Below are positions 1-12,206 of a DNA stretch of 64,000 bases, piece by piece. Source of the DNA: Eudorina sp. 2006-703-Eu-15 (taxonomy: Eukaryota; Chlorophyta; Chlorophyceae; Chlamydomonadales; Volvocaceae); the NCBI GenBank assembly GCA_003117195.1, contig BDSI01000103.1:278315-342314 (forward strand), read 5' to 3'. A program made the position numbers and the translations under genes. A model generated the notes under the pieces. It was not told where the DNA came from and ran no database searches. It saw only the letters and a program-made list of their open reading frames with translations. Within the stretch, counting starts at the first letter, position 1, and every line of letters begins with the position of its first letter.

Positions 1-125
1 GTTCCCGTCCCGACTCTCACCCCGCCCGCGCCCGCGCCCGGGCTCGTTTCTGGGTTTGGTTTTTCCTTCCCCTTTCAAACCCAGAAACCCTAGCTCCGCT
101 CCCACCCTCCGGGCAACACACTCAG

Positions 126-3100
126 GCTGGCGACCCAACCATGCCGACATCAAGATCTACGTGTACGACATTCCGACGCATATCGTGCACCGCCGCGAGT
201 TCAACGACCAGTGGTGTGTCGCCGGTGCAGGGAGGGTGGTGCACGTGTCTGCGGCTGCATGGGGTGTGCAGGGTCTGGGGAGGGAGGGGGGAAGTGGTGG
301 CCCGACAGGCGATCAGCAGGCCGATGTCGGAGGCGCAGGGGTGCGACTGGAAGGCTGGTCTTGCCTAACGCCACACACATACACATTGAAGGGCGCCGCT
401 GCGGCTGGCATCTGCGTCCCCGATTCGTCCAGCCAGTCGCGGACCTTCCTCCGGCCCAGGGGACCTTCCGACCGCTCTGACGATCGGCCCGCGCTGCTCC
501 TCCTCTTCACCCCTTCCGTCAGGGCGTATATTGACCTGATGTACAATGCGGAATTGGAGTTCACGGACAAGCTGCTGGGCGACTGGGCGGTGCGCACGGA
601 GAACCCCTGGGAAGGTGCGGGGGAGGGGGCGGGGGGTGTTGCAGAGAGACTGAGGGGGCCCCGTGTGCGGGGGTGACGGGGGTGCACGGAAGGATGGACC
701 TGCGCGTGATGGCCGGCCGGCTGAGAGTCCTTTTCATGGGACCGCGCCGTCAAGAGGGATTCGAGCAGGCGACGACCTGCCGTAATGACGTCCTCGTGTG
801 CGGGGCCGCGCTGCTGCCCCGGAGGCACCGTTGGACATCGTCATTCCCCCTTCCCCCCCGGGGTTAAGTCCCCTGTTGCAATCTTACCCCTGCCACGTCT
901 TCCTGCTAGCTCCCAGTGGCACGTGGCACGCCGTCCTGGCTTCCAACGCCGGCCTCGCCCCCATCCCGCTCGTCTCCTCCCTCCCGCAGCTGCGCTCTTC
1001 TATGTGCCCACCTTCACATACTGGTACACAGGTCAGAAGGCGGAGGAGGAAGAGGAGGAGGAAGAGGAGGAGGCGGGCGTTTCAAGGCTGGGTGTGAATT
1101 GGACGAGGGCAGCAGCAGCAGCAGCAGCAGGGGGGAGGGAACCATGTGCGCGGCAAAGCTACCCAACGGTGTCGTAGCCACCGTGAGCCCTACCAGGGTA
1201 TTGGGTCCCTACCTAGCCTAGGCGCCTGGGTGCCAGCGCGGCACAACCCGAAGGGGCACATAACCGGCAACAGCCCTCCGCGCGGCCACCCGCCTTCCCC
1301 TTTGTCGCCGGGCTGTGTCTGGGCTGTCCTTCTTTGTAACCCGCCTTTCCCTAGGCGCCAGCGCGGCACAACCCGAATGGGCACATAACCAACTGCCCTC
1401 CGCGCGGGCCCCCGCCTTGCCCTTGCGGTCCCGAGGTCCCTGGTTCCGTTCGCACAGGCTGGCTTGGTCCGGTCTGTAGATCCATGCGACCTCGTCGGTA
1501 CGATATGTTTCATTGCTCTCCCGCCGCACCCACGGGGCCCCCTCGTCCTGATCAGGCAACGTGGGCCACCCACACTTCATCCTGCAGCACGTGATCCACC
1601 ACCTGCACCACTTGGGGCCCTGGTTCAACGCCACACGCGGCCGCAACCACATCATGTGGGCCACCAACGACCGCGGCGCGTGCAAGCTGCAGATGTCGCA
1701 GCTGGAGCTGCAGCACCCCATCAAGGTGGGCCGCCGCGTTTCGCCTCTGCTGCGAAGGGGATGGTCTGTCCATCCAAGAGGGTACGGACGCGTCTAGGGG
1801 CGGCACCGGCTGCTCGTAGGGCGTGGGGCGTGGGGATCGGTGTCCTGATCAGGGAAGGTTAAAACGAAAAACCTTACCCAGGACCGGACCCGGTCCTGGG
1901 AAGGAAGGGACTATAAATGAACACTGAAGGCCCCAAACGTGAGCGGCGGCCACAACCGCGGCCGGCGGCTACAGTAGCGGCGTCGTGGACCTCATGCCTC
2001 TGTGGCCAAACTGCCGCCCGGCAGAGCTCGTACTGTGTAGACCCAGGCCCTGAGGCACTGGAACGTGCGCCTTGCTTTTCGATGCCCTCGCTCCGTTGGG
2101 GAGCCGTGCATCTGACCAGCACCGCAGAAGGCATCGCCTCTGGCACCATACTGTCTCGGCGAACTCTAATAAATCCCTAGCAGCTTCTAGGTATATATGT
2201 ACATATGTATTGATTATTTCTGATTAGTCTCCTTTGCCCCATATGCCGCTGGATGCGTTTTGGCGCTGCAGCTGGTGCACTTCGGGCAGGCGCCGCGCCA
2301 CGCCTACCTGCAGCGCAGCCACCTCCTGGGCAGCGCCAACGCCGGCGGGATCCTCACGGGCAGCAGCGGCGGCTCGACGCTGCTGGGCCCGCTGCCGCTG
2401 CCCGGCCACCGCTTCGCCGGCTTCCCCGACTTTGACACATCGGACAACATCGAAGAGCACGAGATCTGCATCAGGTACGCACACACCGGGCGAAGCCGGG
2501 GCGCCGCTGCCGGCACAGGCTGCTTGGGCGACCGGAGCCCAACGGGGCCAGCTTGACGGAACCGGAACCCCTTGCGCCTGGTAGATATGTTGTGCCGAGG
2601 CGGCGGACATCGGGCGTGTTGACGGCGGGCCCCCTACGGGACAGGCCTCACACCCCCGGTGCCAGCAAGCGGAGCAAGCAAGCGTGTGAACAGCGTAACA
2701 GCGCGCACGGGGGTGCAAACCACGACGGGGCGCAGCAACACATGCCGGTCTCTCTCTCGCGCGCGCTCAGTCCGGAGAGCGATGAGCTCATGCATGTACC
2801 GCTGTATCGGTCTCCTCATGAGCTCGTGGGTCGGCGCCGAACACCCTCCCCGGTCCCCCCCGGACGTGTCGGAGCAGGCCGGAGAAGGACGTGGTGTCGC
2901 CCAACGTGCTGCACAACGCCTGGGTGGAGCCGGCCACCTACTCCAAGGTACGACGACGGCAACCGCCAAGTGGGACCGTGTGGGACCGCGGTGACCGCCC
3001 AGCAGCTAACCCCCGAACGTCCCGGAGGACGACCACACCGCCGGCGGAACATGACGGCAGCCACGCCGGCACCTGGCGGACATGTGGCCGCCTGCCTGTA

Positions 3101-6100
3101 CCTGTGCCAGTGACGTCGCGTTGGGTCCCTCCCTCCTCCCCTCCCTGTGCTTGCGCTCTCCCTCTCTCTCTCTCCCTCTCTCTCTCTCCCTCTCTCTCCT
3201 CCCCCCCCTCTCTCTTTCTTTCTTATATATACATATGCATATTATGTGCGTGTGCGTGCCGAGCAGGTGTGGAAGACGACCTGGTCCAAGGGCCAGCGCA
3301 TCGTGACACGACTGCCCGGCGACTCAGAGAAGCGCACCATCACCATGTTCTTCGGCGGATACAACAAGTAGGTTGTTCAAGTCGCGGTGTGTGTGTGGGT
3401 GTTTTAGTGAAGTCCAGGCAAACGAGGAATGTACTGCTGCGTGGGGCGTGGCGACTCCTCATTGACGGTGACGACGTGCTTTGAAGCACGTGATCCGAAG
3501 GGAAGCGCGCCTGCTCCCTTCGCCGCTTTACTCCATGGAATGTGTACCTCTTTCAGAGACTGGTGGAAATTTCACGTCGTCACTGCACTGCTGTTTTCGG
3601 GTTTCCTCTGTTGCTGTGCTGGGCGGGTAGTGTCTTTGCCCAGTCGCGTTCAGCACGGCGCCCCGCCGCCGCGACCGCCTTCCTGACTCACCTTTCCGCT
3701 GCGTACGGCAGGCCCCTGATGGCGTACAGCCAGGGCGTACGGCAGGCGCTGGCCATCCTGTTCGGCCCCGGCGGCAAGTGGGACCCTAACGTGAGTACTG
3801 TCGTGACGCACACCGCTGTCTGTGGTTTGCTGTGGCGGATGGGACCATCCGCCCACAGACGACGGCCTGTGACCTCCAGCTGTCGCGCGAGCGCAGTCCC
3901 TCAACCGGGGGTCCCTCACGCGGGGGCAGACAGACGTGCAATGCCGCGCGTTGCGCATCGCCCCGGTGGCCCTCCCTCCCTCGGGCATCAGCAGCGCCTG
4001 GGCAACCCGTCCGGCGAATAGTTAGCCTCCGGCGAGCAGGGGCTGTAGCGGGGGAGATCCTGCCCGTGCGACCCCGCCGGGCTGATAAAATCACACCGCC
4101 CGCGCCGCGCCTCGATCGCTGTGTGATCGCAACAACGGGACACGTCTGCGCTTCTTCGCGGTTTTCGTCGGCCGTCTTTGTGCACCGGCGGTATGTGCGG
4201 GGTCGCGCCCTGGCTCGCCCTCACCTCTTACCACCCACGCACACCTCTTTACCCCCTCCCCCCCCCGCACTCGTCCCGCACTGCACTGCACTGCGCTCTC
4301 ACACGCAGGGCCCCAATGCGCGCCGGGACTTCCTGCTGACCGGTCCGGCACGTGAGTGCGCACCGGAGGGGCACTGGGGGCGTAGGGCGCTGGGGGCCCC
4401 CGCCCGCGCGAGTTGAGGGACTGGGAAATGGCAAGCGGCACCCGTCGGTTGGCGGTTGGCGGGGGGGGGCAGTCCCAGCGAGCGGGCGTAATTCGCGGCC
4501 TTCAGACGCGCACGTCCCTCAGACCGGGCCCTGCCGGACACCACCACACAGTTGCCTGTGCGTGCCCCAGCGTACGCACGCGCAACGCGCTTGCCAACCG
4601 TGCGGGATCACACCCCACGTGATGCGCATGCCTGAGCCGCAGCCGCAGTTCACAGCCGCACTTCACATGACGTCCCGGGCGCAGCGATGGTTGCCTTACC
4701 GCCGCACTATCTCACCTCCCTGCCTGCCTCGCCCGCCGCGCCCTACCCCCCGTCGCTGCCTCCGTCGGCCGCCTCCGCGACCCTCCTGATGGCGGCGGTG
4801 ACCCCAGCGGACGCCATCGACCGCATGCAGCAGTCCAAGTTCTGCCTGGCGCCCATGGGTGCGGGCTGGGGCATCCGGCTCACGGAGGCGATGGTCACCG
4901 GCTGCGTGCCCGTCATCATCCAGGACCACATCTACCAGGTGCGGTGGGTGGGGTGGGGTGGGGTGGGGTGGGGTGGGGTGGGGTGGGGCCCGTCAAGTGG
5001 GAAGTGCGGTACGTGCGGAGATGCGTGGTGGGCTCCTTGACACGCGCACCTTCTCCCGGCCCCGCCACGTCCCGGTGCCGCTGCAGCCCCTGTGGGATGT
5101 GGTGCCCTTCGAGGAGTTCTCCATCCGGCTGTCCCGCCACGATGTGACGAACCTGGTGGAGCACCTGGATGACGTCACCCCCCAGCAGCTCGCGAAACTG
5201 CAGGTGTGTGTAAAAGAGAACTGAGGTGTGTGTGTGTGTTTAATGATAGACCCGGTGTGTGTGTGTGTGTATTTAAAAAAGAAACCCGCTCGCCCGATCC
5301 CAGGTGTAGGTGTGTGATAACCGTTCGAAAGGAACACCCAGAAGATGCACAAGTTTTCTGGGTTTTTTGGTCGTTGGTGGTGAAAGCATGTTTGTATTGA
5401 CTGGGGACGCTGGCTCTTAGAGAGCGAGCTCACCGCGAGAGGCGGAGGCAACCCCCGTTTTTAAGACGTGCACAGAACAGCTTCGAGGCAGCTCAACGTC
5501 GCTTCGGCCGACACTCGCTCGGAGTCTCGTTCACGTCGCCACACACACACCCATTGGGGGCGTACAAGAAAATGTCTACAATATCATATACCCCACCTTT
5601 GCTTTCCCCCTTCCGCGCGCAGGAGGGTGTCGAGAAGTGGCACAGGTAGGGTTCGAGGACTTTGCGTTGGGGTTTGGACTTTTCTCTCTAGGGGGTTTCT
5701 AGGGTTTTAGGGTTTGGCGTCGTCTGATCGGTTGCAGCCGCATGGCCGGCCGGACTGGAACCACGCATGAGGCGCTTTCGAGCCTAAGCATCTGTTTGGG
5801 TCCTGGGGACCAGAACCGCGATACGGGGGCGTGCCGGGCACGGGCACGGGAAGAACGCCCAGCGCCCAGGCCCCGCTGAGGTGGGTGGGGCACAGCACCC
5901 GATCCCTCGCCACAGCTGCGTTGGCTGCGGTCTCGACATCGAAGTTTGTTGTGAAGCCCCGGTGGGGAGACGGGTAAGCCCCAGCAGGGAGAGGTTGATG
6001 CCCCAGCAGGGAACCGTCTCCTGCTCTGCTCGGCCCGGGTCCCTTCGGTCGATATCTTGATCCCTTTTGGCCCCCTGGACTCAATCCTCACTCCCTTGCT

Positions 6101-6267
6101 TGACCTGCATCCCTCGCAGGGCCTTCATGTGGGACGACCACTACGGCGGCCTTGCCTACAACTACACGGTCACCGCACTCAAGCGGCGCGCGCTGAGCAT
6201 GTGGAGCGGCAACTTCCACCGCCGCCACAGCCACAGCCGGAGACAACGACTGCGGAGCAACCTCTGA
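126..6267 (+). CDS. Exostosin-family (GT47) glycosyltransferase, 5'-partial
   Basis: Thirteen exons can be joined in phase: 126-213, 523-614, 990-1031, 1556-1725, 2272-2474, 2878-2947, 3267-3367, 3712-3790, 4309-4351, 4808-4938, 5087-5203, 5623-5645 and 6120-6267 (stop). They give about 434 residues. The opening IKIYVYDIPTHIV, then ALFYVPTFTYWYTG, NDRGACKLQ, LTEAMVTGCVPVIIQD and a final FMWDDHYGG block match the exostosin domain of GT47 enzymes. These use nucleotide sugars to build cell-wall or extracellular glycans in the Golgi. The first exon starts just after a cag acceptor and has no in-frame initiator, so the N-terminus (membrane anchor, and often Cys-rich modules in algal members) lies upstream of the window. 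The glycosyltransferase core is complete to the stop. The sugar specificity cannot be read from the sequence. Small exons (23, 42 and 43 nt) are supported only by phase and family similarity. Confidence 0.88.
1216..1422 (+). repeat. Direct repeat pair inside exostosin intron 3
   Basis: Two related copies of about 75 bp lie at roughly 1216-1300 and 1350-1422. Both start near CCTAGGCGCC and contain CAGCGCGGCACAACCCGAA, then GGGCACATAACC and CCCTCCGCGCGG. They sit in the intron 1032-1555 and show no coding signal. Confidence 0.75.
3157..3228 (+). repeat. CT-rich microsatellite near an acceptor
   Basis: A run of CTCTCTCT and CCCTCT units lies in exostosin intron 6, about 40 nt before the exon at 3267. 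It may act as the polypyrimidine tract. Confidence 0.8.
4939..4987 (+). repeat. GGGGT pentamer array directly after a 5' splice site
   Basis: Eight or so GGGGT units begin within 10 nt of the donor of the exon ending at 4938. The G-runs are dense enough to form G-quadruplexes in the pre-mRNA. Confidence 0.8.
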
Positions 6268-8113
6268 TGCGGAGTCCGGACCAGCGGGCGGCATGGGAGG
6301 TTGGGTTTGGTGGCGCTCGGCGGCGTCGGGAAGCGCGAGCGCGCGGGGCGGGGCGGGGCGGGCGGCGGCGGTGGTGGCAGCAGATGTGGTTGTGGTTGTA
6401 CGTGCAGCTGCGGGAGGGAAAGAGATCATGCACAAGCACCAGTTGGAGAGGAGCGATGCGAGATTCGAGGGAAGGTTGGTGTCGCTGTCCAGTGGTGTGG
6501 GGATCGCGGAACTGGGACCGAACTGGATTGGATTGGAGTACCAGGCCGGTGGCAGTAACAGGCCCGTGACAGCAAGAGGGGGATTGGGGTGCTGGTGGGC
6601 AGGCGCGTGTACCTCTGTCACATGAACGTGAACTTGGACTTGACGTGTGCACTGGAGGCGGCCGAGCTCGGATGGGTCGGCAGCGGGGCGGGCAGACGGG
6701 CAGGGCTGCACGCCGTGTGTTGTTGACGTTTGCCGACAAGTAGAAAAAGAGACCTGACGACACGAGGATTGCTCCATTGACGGATCTGCACTTCGGCATT
6801 TGTGCTCTCGGGGATGGGCTCTCGTGATTTGCATGCGGCTCCTCTTTGTTGCGGTGCGCCCGACGTGGATCTAAAGGGGGGGGTGTCGGGTGCGCCGCGC
6901 GAGCAGCAGGCGTGGGACAAGGCACCGAATGAGGCTCTCCACACTTAATACGGGCTTGATTCCGAGACCTGAGGATTTAAACTGCGGACGTCGCCAGGAG
7001 GGTGTGATGTGATGTGACGATGATGTGACGTGAACTTGTGATGATTCGGACACCTCCACACGGGGTGGAGCATTTTTAAATTTGAACTGCCCCAGGCCAG
7101 CGATGGAGGGCTGCGACTGCAGTTGTAGGATGTGTGGACTGGATATGTCTGGCTCAACGTTGGATCCAGGCTGGTAGGGCTGGCGGTCCAGCAATGGCTA
7201 GGACGAGGGGAGAAGCGGTTGAAGCTGGAACGGTGTGGGGCTGCCAGTGGTGGCAGCGGCTGCCCTTCCCAGGGCTGACACGATCCGTTTGGGGACTCCC
7301 GAGGCCCCGAGACCAGCGCAGATTGTGCCCTTAGCGCCGGCTGCGTGACTGGGACCCCAGATCTTAATGGTGTGGAGAGTGGAGTGTCGCAACGCGCACT
7401 GGACGGCGCTGCGCTTGGCGGACGGATGCGGGCCCCTGGGCAGGCGCTGCAAGCAGCACACGTGTGTGAGCGGGTGGGGTGCAGGGCCGGATCGAATGCA
7501 AACCGTCCTGCTAGGCTCATCTGTGCATCGTAGGAGGAGCAGCGTAATGCATCGAAGAGTTTGGGTCTGGGGCCCGCCGCTGGAGGTTTGTGCCCTTTCT
7601 GCCGTGCACCGTATGTGCGGGCGCGGGCAGGCCGGAAGCATTTTCAGTCCAAGAAGCCCACGGAAAGCCAGGCAGTGGTGAACCCTGCACGCCTGTCAGC
7701 GGTTAGCTTTTCTCCGATAGTGTACAACATCCCGTCGACCAAATCAGAGCCTGGACGAAATACTGCACGCCGAATACAAGGAAAACAATATGCTGTCGGG
7801 GAAACAAGCAAATAAGTAAAGGCGTAGAGCACCCTTTCGGTAACTACGCGGTTCCACAGTCATTGTAACGGTTCCACACTGTACGGCATAAAAAATTCCA
7901 GGGCTTCTCGTTCTTCGATTCATGCGTAATTGGTTTGTCGTGATGACATTTGACAGGTGTTCCTTTCGACTAACAGCAGTTAAGACCTGTCAAGCAAACC
8001 CTTGATGCGAGAAGCCTGAACGCACAGACTTTGGAGTCGAACCTCCGATTTTGACGAATTGAAGTTGCCTCATATCTTAGATTCGTTGTCAGATTCCGTT
8101 AGGGGTGACCTGG
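6268..8113. other. Exostosin 3' UTR and spacer before psuG
   Basis: No convincing exon was found here. The first plausible chlorophyte poly(A) signal for the upstream gene is TGTAA at 7864-7868, which would give a 3' UTR of about 1.6 kb. The segment from about 7850 to 8100 is clearly AT-richer and probably holds the psuG promoter. Confidence 0.5.
7864..7868 (+). terminator. TGTAA poly(A) signal candidate, exostosin gene
   Basis: TGTAA is followed about 20 nt later by an A-rich stretch. TGTAA is the usual Chlamydomonas poly(A) signal. The long distance from the stop codon keeps this tentative. Confidence 0.4.
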
Positions 8114-10029
8114 ATGGTGGAGTCTCGTCTGCACTTCTCGCCAGAGGTGCAAGCCGCCCTGACCGAGGGACTGCCCGTAGTTGCCCTCGAGAGCACAATT
8201 ATCACCCACGGCATGCCTTGGCCCGATAATCTGTCAACGGCCCTTGAGGTCGAGGAGGTGGTGCGCGCGTCAGGCGCTGTTCCCGCGACAATTGCAGTTA
8301 TCAATGGGGTACCTCATATCGGCATGGAGCGCGAACAGCTGGAGCACATTGCGCGCAAGGGCACAGCCGTACAGAAGGTGTCCCGTCGGGACCTCCCAGT
8401 CGTCATCGCCAAGCAGCTAGACGGCGCGACGACTGTCTCAGCCACAGCTGCTCTGGCCTCCTTGGCGGGAATACCCGTGTTTGTAACTGGCGGAATTGGT
8501 GGCGTCCACCGCGGTGGCGAAGTCACGTTGGACGTCAGTGCGGACCTCGTGGAGCTCGGGCGCACGCCCATCGCAGTCGTCTGCGCCGGGGCCAAGTCCA
8601 TTTTGGACATTCCGCGCACGCTGGAGGTGCTGGAGACATGGGTGAGTGGGTGGGTGGGTACGAAAACCTGTCCCCGGATTACGGACTGTTGTGTGTGGGA
8701 GACCGCCGGGCTGGGTGCAGCGCAGGAGGAGTGTAACGAGGGCCGTTGTGCTTGGCGTCGTCTCTTCTGCTTTTGCCCTGTTCTGCCTAGCAGCTGGCGC
8801 CCAATGGCCGTGCTTCGAAAAGTCCCGCCCCTCCGCGCCCCTTGGTTCCCCAATGCGGCCAGGGGGTCGCGGTGGCTTCCTACGGCACGGACGAGTTCCC
8901 AGCGTTCTTCACTCCCCGCAGCGGCTGTCGGTCGCCGGCGCGGGTGGACAGTCCCAACGAGTGAGTGGGTTGCCTGCGGTTCCGAAGGAAGCCAGGTCGA
9001 GATTGGGGGGACGCAGATCGCCGGAGGGCGTGTTCGAGCGCAGTCGCGGTGTGTGGTTAGGGTTGTGTGGGCGAAATATTCGTGCTGCCCACACCGCCAT
9101 CCCCATGAGTCAGCCCTTGCGAGGCCTCGCTTCCTGTTTGTTCGTGTAACCGATCAATGCCCGGGAGTGACCGTAGCGGCCCCGCGACCCCCGCCCTTGC
9201 AGGGCAGCCGCCATGTTGGGTTCAGTCCAGCGGCTGGGTCTGGGCAGCGGCATGTTGGTGGCGGTGCCCATCCCCGCGGAGCATGCGGCCGAAGGGGAGG
9301 AGGTGGAGGCAGCCATCCGTAGGGCGCTGCAGGAAGTCAACGACAAGGGCATCAAGGGCAACGCGGTGAGTTACTCAGTTACACGGCGGGGGTCTCTCCC
9401 GTGGGGGCCTCTAACCAGACCATGTAAATTAGTAAAGACCTCCGAAAAGGGGGGCTGAATGCGTTGAGGTGTGGGGCTGCGCGTTGTTGCCGTGTGTGGC
9501 CGAGGCCTTCCCTGTCCGCGGCTGGGGTGAGGGCGCTGAGGAGCAACCTCTCACCGTTACGACATGCTGGTTTTCCTTTGTCGTGCGCCTTGTCGGCCCT
9601 TTCATGAATGAATAATGAGCAACCTGGGTACCGCCTTGCAGCTGTCTTGCTTGCTGAGTCAAACCTACCCGTCATCTGCGCATCGCCGCCGCCCACGCGC
9701 CGGCGGCCTCCCGGCCCCGCCCCGCCCCGCCCCGCCCCGCCCCGCCCCGCCTCATCCCGGCCCCGCCCCGCCCCGGCCCTCACGGCCCCGCCCCGCCCCG
9801 CCCCGCCTCATCCCGGCCCCGCCCCGCCCCGGCCCTCACGGCCCCGCCCCGCCCCGCCCCGCCTCATCCCGCCGCCGCCAGGTGACCCCCTTCCTTCTGG
9901 AGCGAGTTCGCGAACTGACGGGCGGTCGCTCCCTGGAGGCCAACATCAAGCTGGTCAAGAACAACGCGCGCATCGGCAGTGCCATCGCCCGACAGTACGC
10001 GGCGCAGCTGCGGGAGCAGGACCGGCAGG

Positions 10030-10061
<32 letters not shown>

Positions 10062-10139
10062 GGGGGCAAGGGAGGCGGTGCCGGCGGCTTGGCGGGTCGC
10101 ACGGCTGCGCGGTTCCTCCAGTTCCGAAGCAAGCTGTGA
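8114..10139 (+). CDS. psuG: Pseudouridine-5'-phosphate glycosidase
   Basis: Four exons (8114-8641, 8863-8960, 9203-9365, 9882-10139) encode 348 residues. The enzyme family reversibly splits pseudouridine 5'-phosphate into uracil and ribose 5-phosphate, using a catalytic Lys and a Mn2+ ion. Visible family blocks are [34 protein letters not shown] (metal-site region) and [12 protein letters not shown], whose Lys161 aligns with the Schiff-base lysine, then [12 protein letters not shown]. The ATG at 8114 opens the conserved N-terminus directly. Two oddities: the normally near-invariant Gln of the LETQGV motif reads as Trp176 at the exon 1/2 junction, and the C-terminus adds a polyGln plus Gly/Arg-rich tail of about 40 residues beyond the bacterial length (about 312). 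No PsuK-type kinase is adjacent. Assignment of the family is secure; the splice choice at 8641 is the weakest point. Confidence 0.93.
9705..9878 (+). repeat. CCCCGCC tract with a higher-order unit of about 50 bp, psuG intron 3
   Basis: Runs of CCCCG alternate with CCTCATCCCGGCCCC and GGCCCTCACGGCCCC in a repeating pattern that ends at the acceptor of the last exon (9881). Confidence 0.8.
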
Positions 10140-12206
10140 GCACGCGGCCAAGGAAGATGAGGTTGAACGTCCTGCGCTACGGTATCCGCTACGGTATCGC
10201 TGGGGTTAGCCTGGATCGGATGCAGGGGCGCTTGGGTGGGCTATGGCGGAGTGGGCCTGGTTCGGAGTGGGCAGATGGGATTCTAGGGGACTTGTGGAAA
10301 TTGCCTAGGTACCGAGCTCATTGGGGTGTGCAGGTGTGGGTATGTGGGGCAACAGTGCATCGGGGGAAGGCCGCGTCTGCATCATGTATCGTATTCGGGT
10401 TGGGTGGGATGACAAGAACTGGCCGGTGAAAAGGCCGATCGCAATCACATGCGATGGCGTCGGGGTGCTCATGTCGTTGGGCATGGTGCCTTCCAACATC
10501 AGAACATTGCGTACTGCACGACGCAAAGCCATGCGCTCAGGTCACTGCGCCGCACTGCAAGGGAAGAGGCATCGGCGGACACAGCGGTTCAGCGGCCGTG
10601 CCTGTACACCAGCAATAAACTTGCAAGCGGCAGGGCAAGGGGGCAGGATTGCGGCCTTGAGCGTGCCCCAGGGGAGCGGCCCGGTTGCGGCACAGCACAG
10701 CACCGTGGAGGCGTCCCGAGGGGTGTTTGTTTTACAAGGGTTACAATGACGTGAGCAGCGGGTGGGCTGTAGGCTTCGGAATGTGGATCAAGGATCAGTT
10801 CGAGCAGAGGTTCGAGCCTGGGTCGCTGGGGATTTCTTCAACAGCTACTGTCCATTTTCCAGGAGCGACAGACGCGATGGGAAGCCCCGGCTGCACCGGG
10901 GACCGTCTGGACTTGGTCTCGCGATTTGAGGTGGAGGTGGATTCATCTGGACTCGTCACGTGATGTTACGACTGCTTGAAAACAACGTAAAAAACAGGGT
11001 AGGTGGATGGCAGTAGTCCCTGAATCGGTTGCATCCACACACTCTCTGACATGGCGATGCGGGGCAGTCGGGGCGGGGGTGGGGATGCGGGGCTGGCGGG
11101 GATGGCGCCCTTAGGACGTGTGAGGGCACGGCAGAGAGCTGAGCTGCTGCCGTAACGGGCTACGGGGTTTCCGCGCTGGCGGCCTCTGAAGGGTGTGCCA
11201 GCAGCGGCTGGACGGAGCGGACGAGGACTCCAGTACGGCGGCAGTGTGGTTGTAATTGTCACAGAGCGGCAATGTGGTTGTAATTGTCACAGAGCGGGAC
11301 AGCCAGGTCTGTCCCGGAACGTCATCAACACACACGCCCCAACGTCATGCTGGACATCACCCCGGACGGATGTGGCAATGTCGCAGGAAGGCCCCTGCAT
11401 GAAGCATGAACACCTCCACCTTCCAAAAAATGCAGCAACGGCGAGAGCCGCCTGGCAACGTGGTGCGGGGCAGGGCCGGGTACCGGGTCCAATAGCAAGT
11501 CGCAACTTCGGGGTTGCGCACCCGCGGTGCCTTTGCTGCCCGGCCGCCTGTTGAGTCCACGCAGGTGCCGGCGGGTGCATCACCCGACGGCCCACGCATG
11601 CAGACGTTATCCCGCTGTCCGACAAGATCCCTCTCCCCCGGTCCCACCAATTCAACACCGGACCTTGGCCCAACGCCCCAGATTCATAATTTCATATGCA
11701 TGCACTGAGCGCTCTCCCCCCTCCACAATCCCCAAGCCTGCATCGACTGCCTGTGGACAGCGACAGCCCCCCGTGTGTGCCACGCAAACACCTCCGAAAG
11801 CCCCCCCGGCCCCAGCCATAGACCATAGACGCCACCGTGATGCCGTACACGCCACTCGAGGCTGGTCCCAAGCACATCTACCGGCCTCAAGCTGTCTCGG
11901 GGTGTGCTGGGCTCTCTGATGCCGAATCCCGGCCCTGGGAGATGCTACCTTGGCATGGCATGGAGAAAAGGGCGACGTCTTCCTGGCGCCTGCTGGCAGC
12001 CCAGGCGACCCGCGGAACACCTATCCCCCCACAAAAGACAAAATCGTGATTCGTGCGAAGAAAGGCCGCACCGAACTCAGTCCACCGCCCTGCCACTGCC
12101 CAACCCCTGTTGTACTTTGTCCCCCTCCCCGTTGTTCACACACCCCACTCGCTCGGCTCACATCGCCCCCTCCCGCCCCTCCCTACCACACAACAGAGTG
12201 AGTGCC
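10140..12206. other. Convergent 3' spacer between psuG and the coiled-coil gene
   Basis: No gene is supported. TGTAA occurs for the + strand at 11251-11255 and 11279-11283. For the - strand gene the only TTACA noticed is at 10741-10745. If both are used, the two 3' UTRs would overlap by about 0.5 kb. Confidence 0.5.
11241..11296 (+). repeat. Two-copy 28-bp tandem repeat carrying a TGTAA signal in each copy
   Basis: Units 11241-11268 and 11269-11296 differ by a single base (GCAGTGTGG versus GCAATGTGG). Each contains TTGTAATTGTCACAGAGCG, so the candidate poly(A) signal downstream of psuG is duplicated. Confidence 0.9.

Noticed and set aside
6268..7835. Possible extra gene between exostosin and psuG
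   Set aside because: Frames here are short, unrelated to any family and lie where a long 3' UTR is expected.
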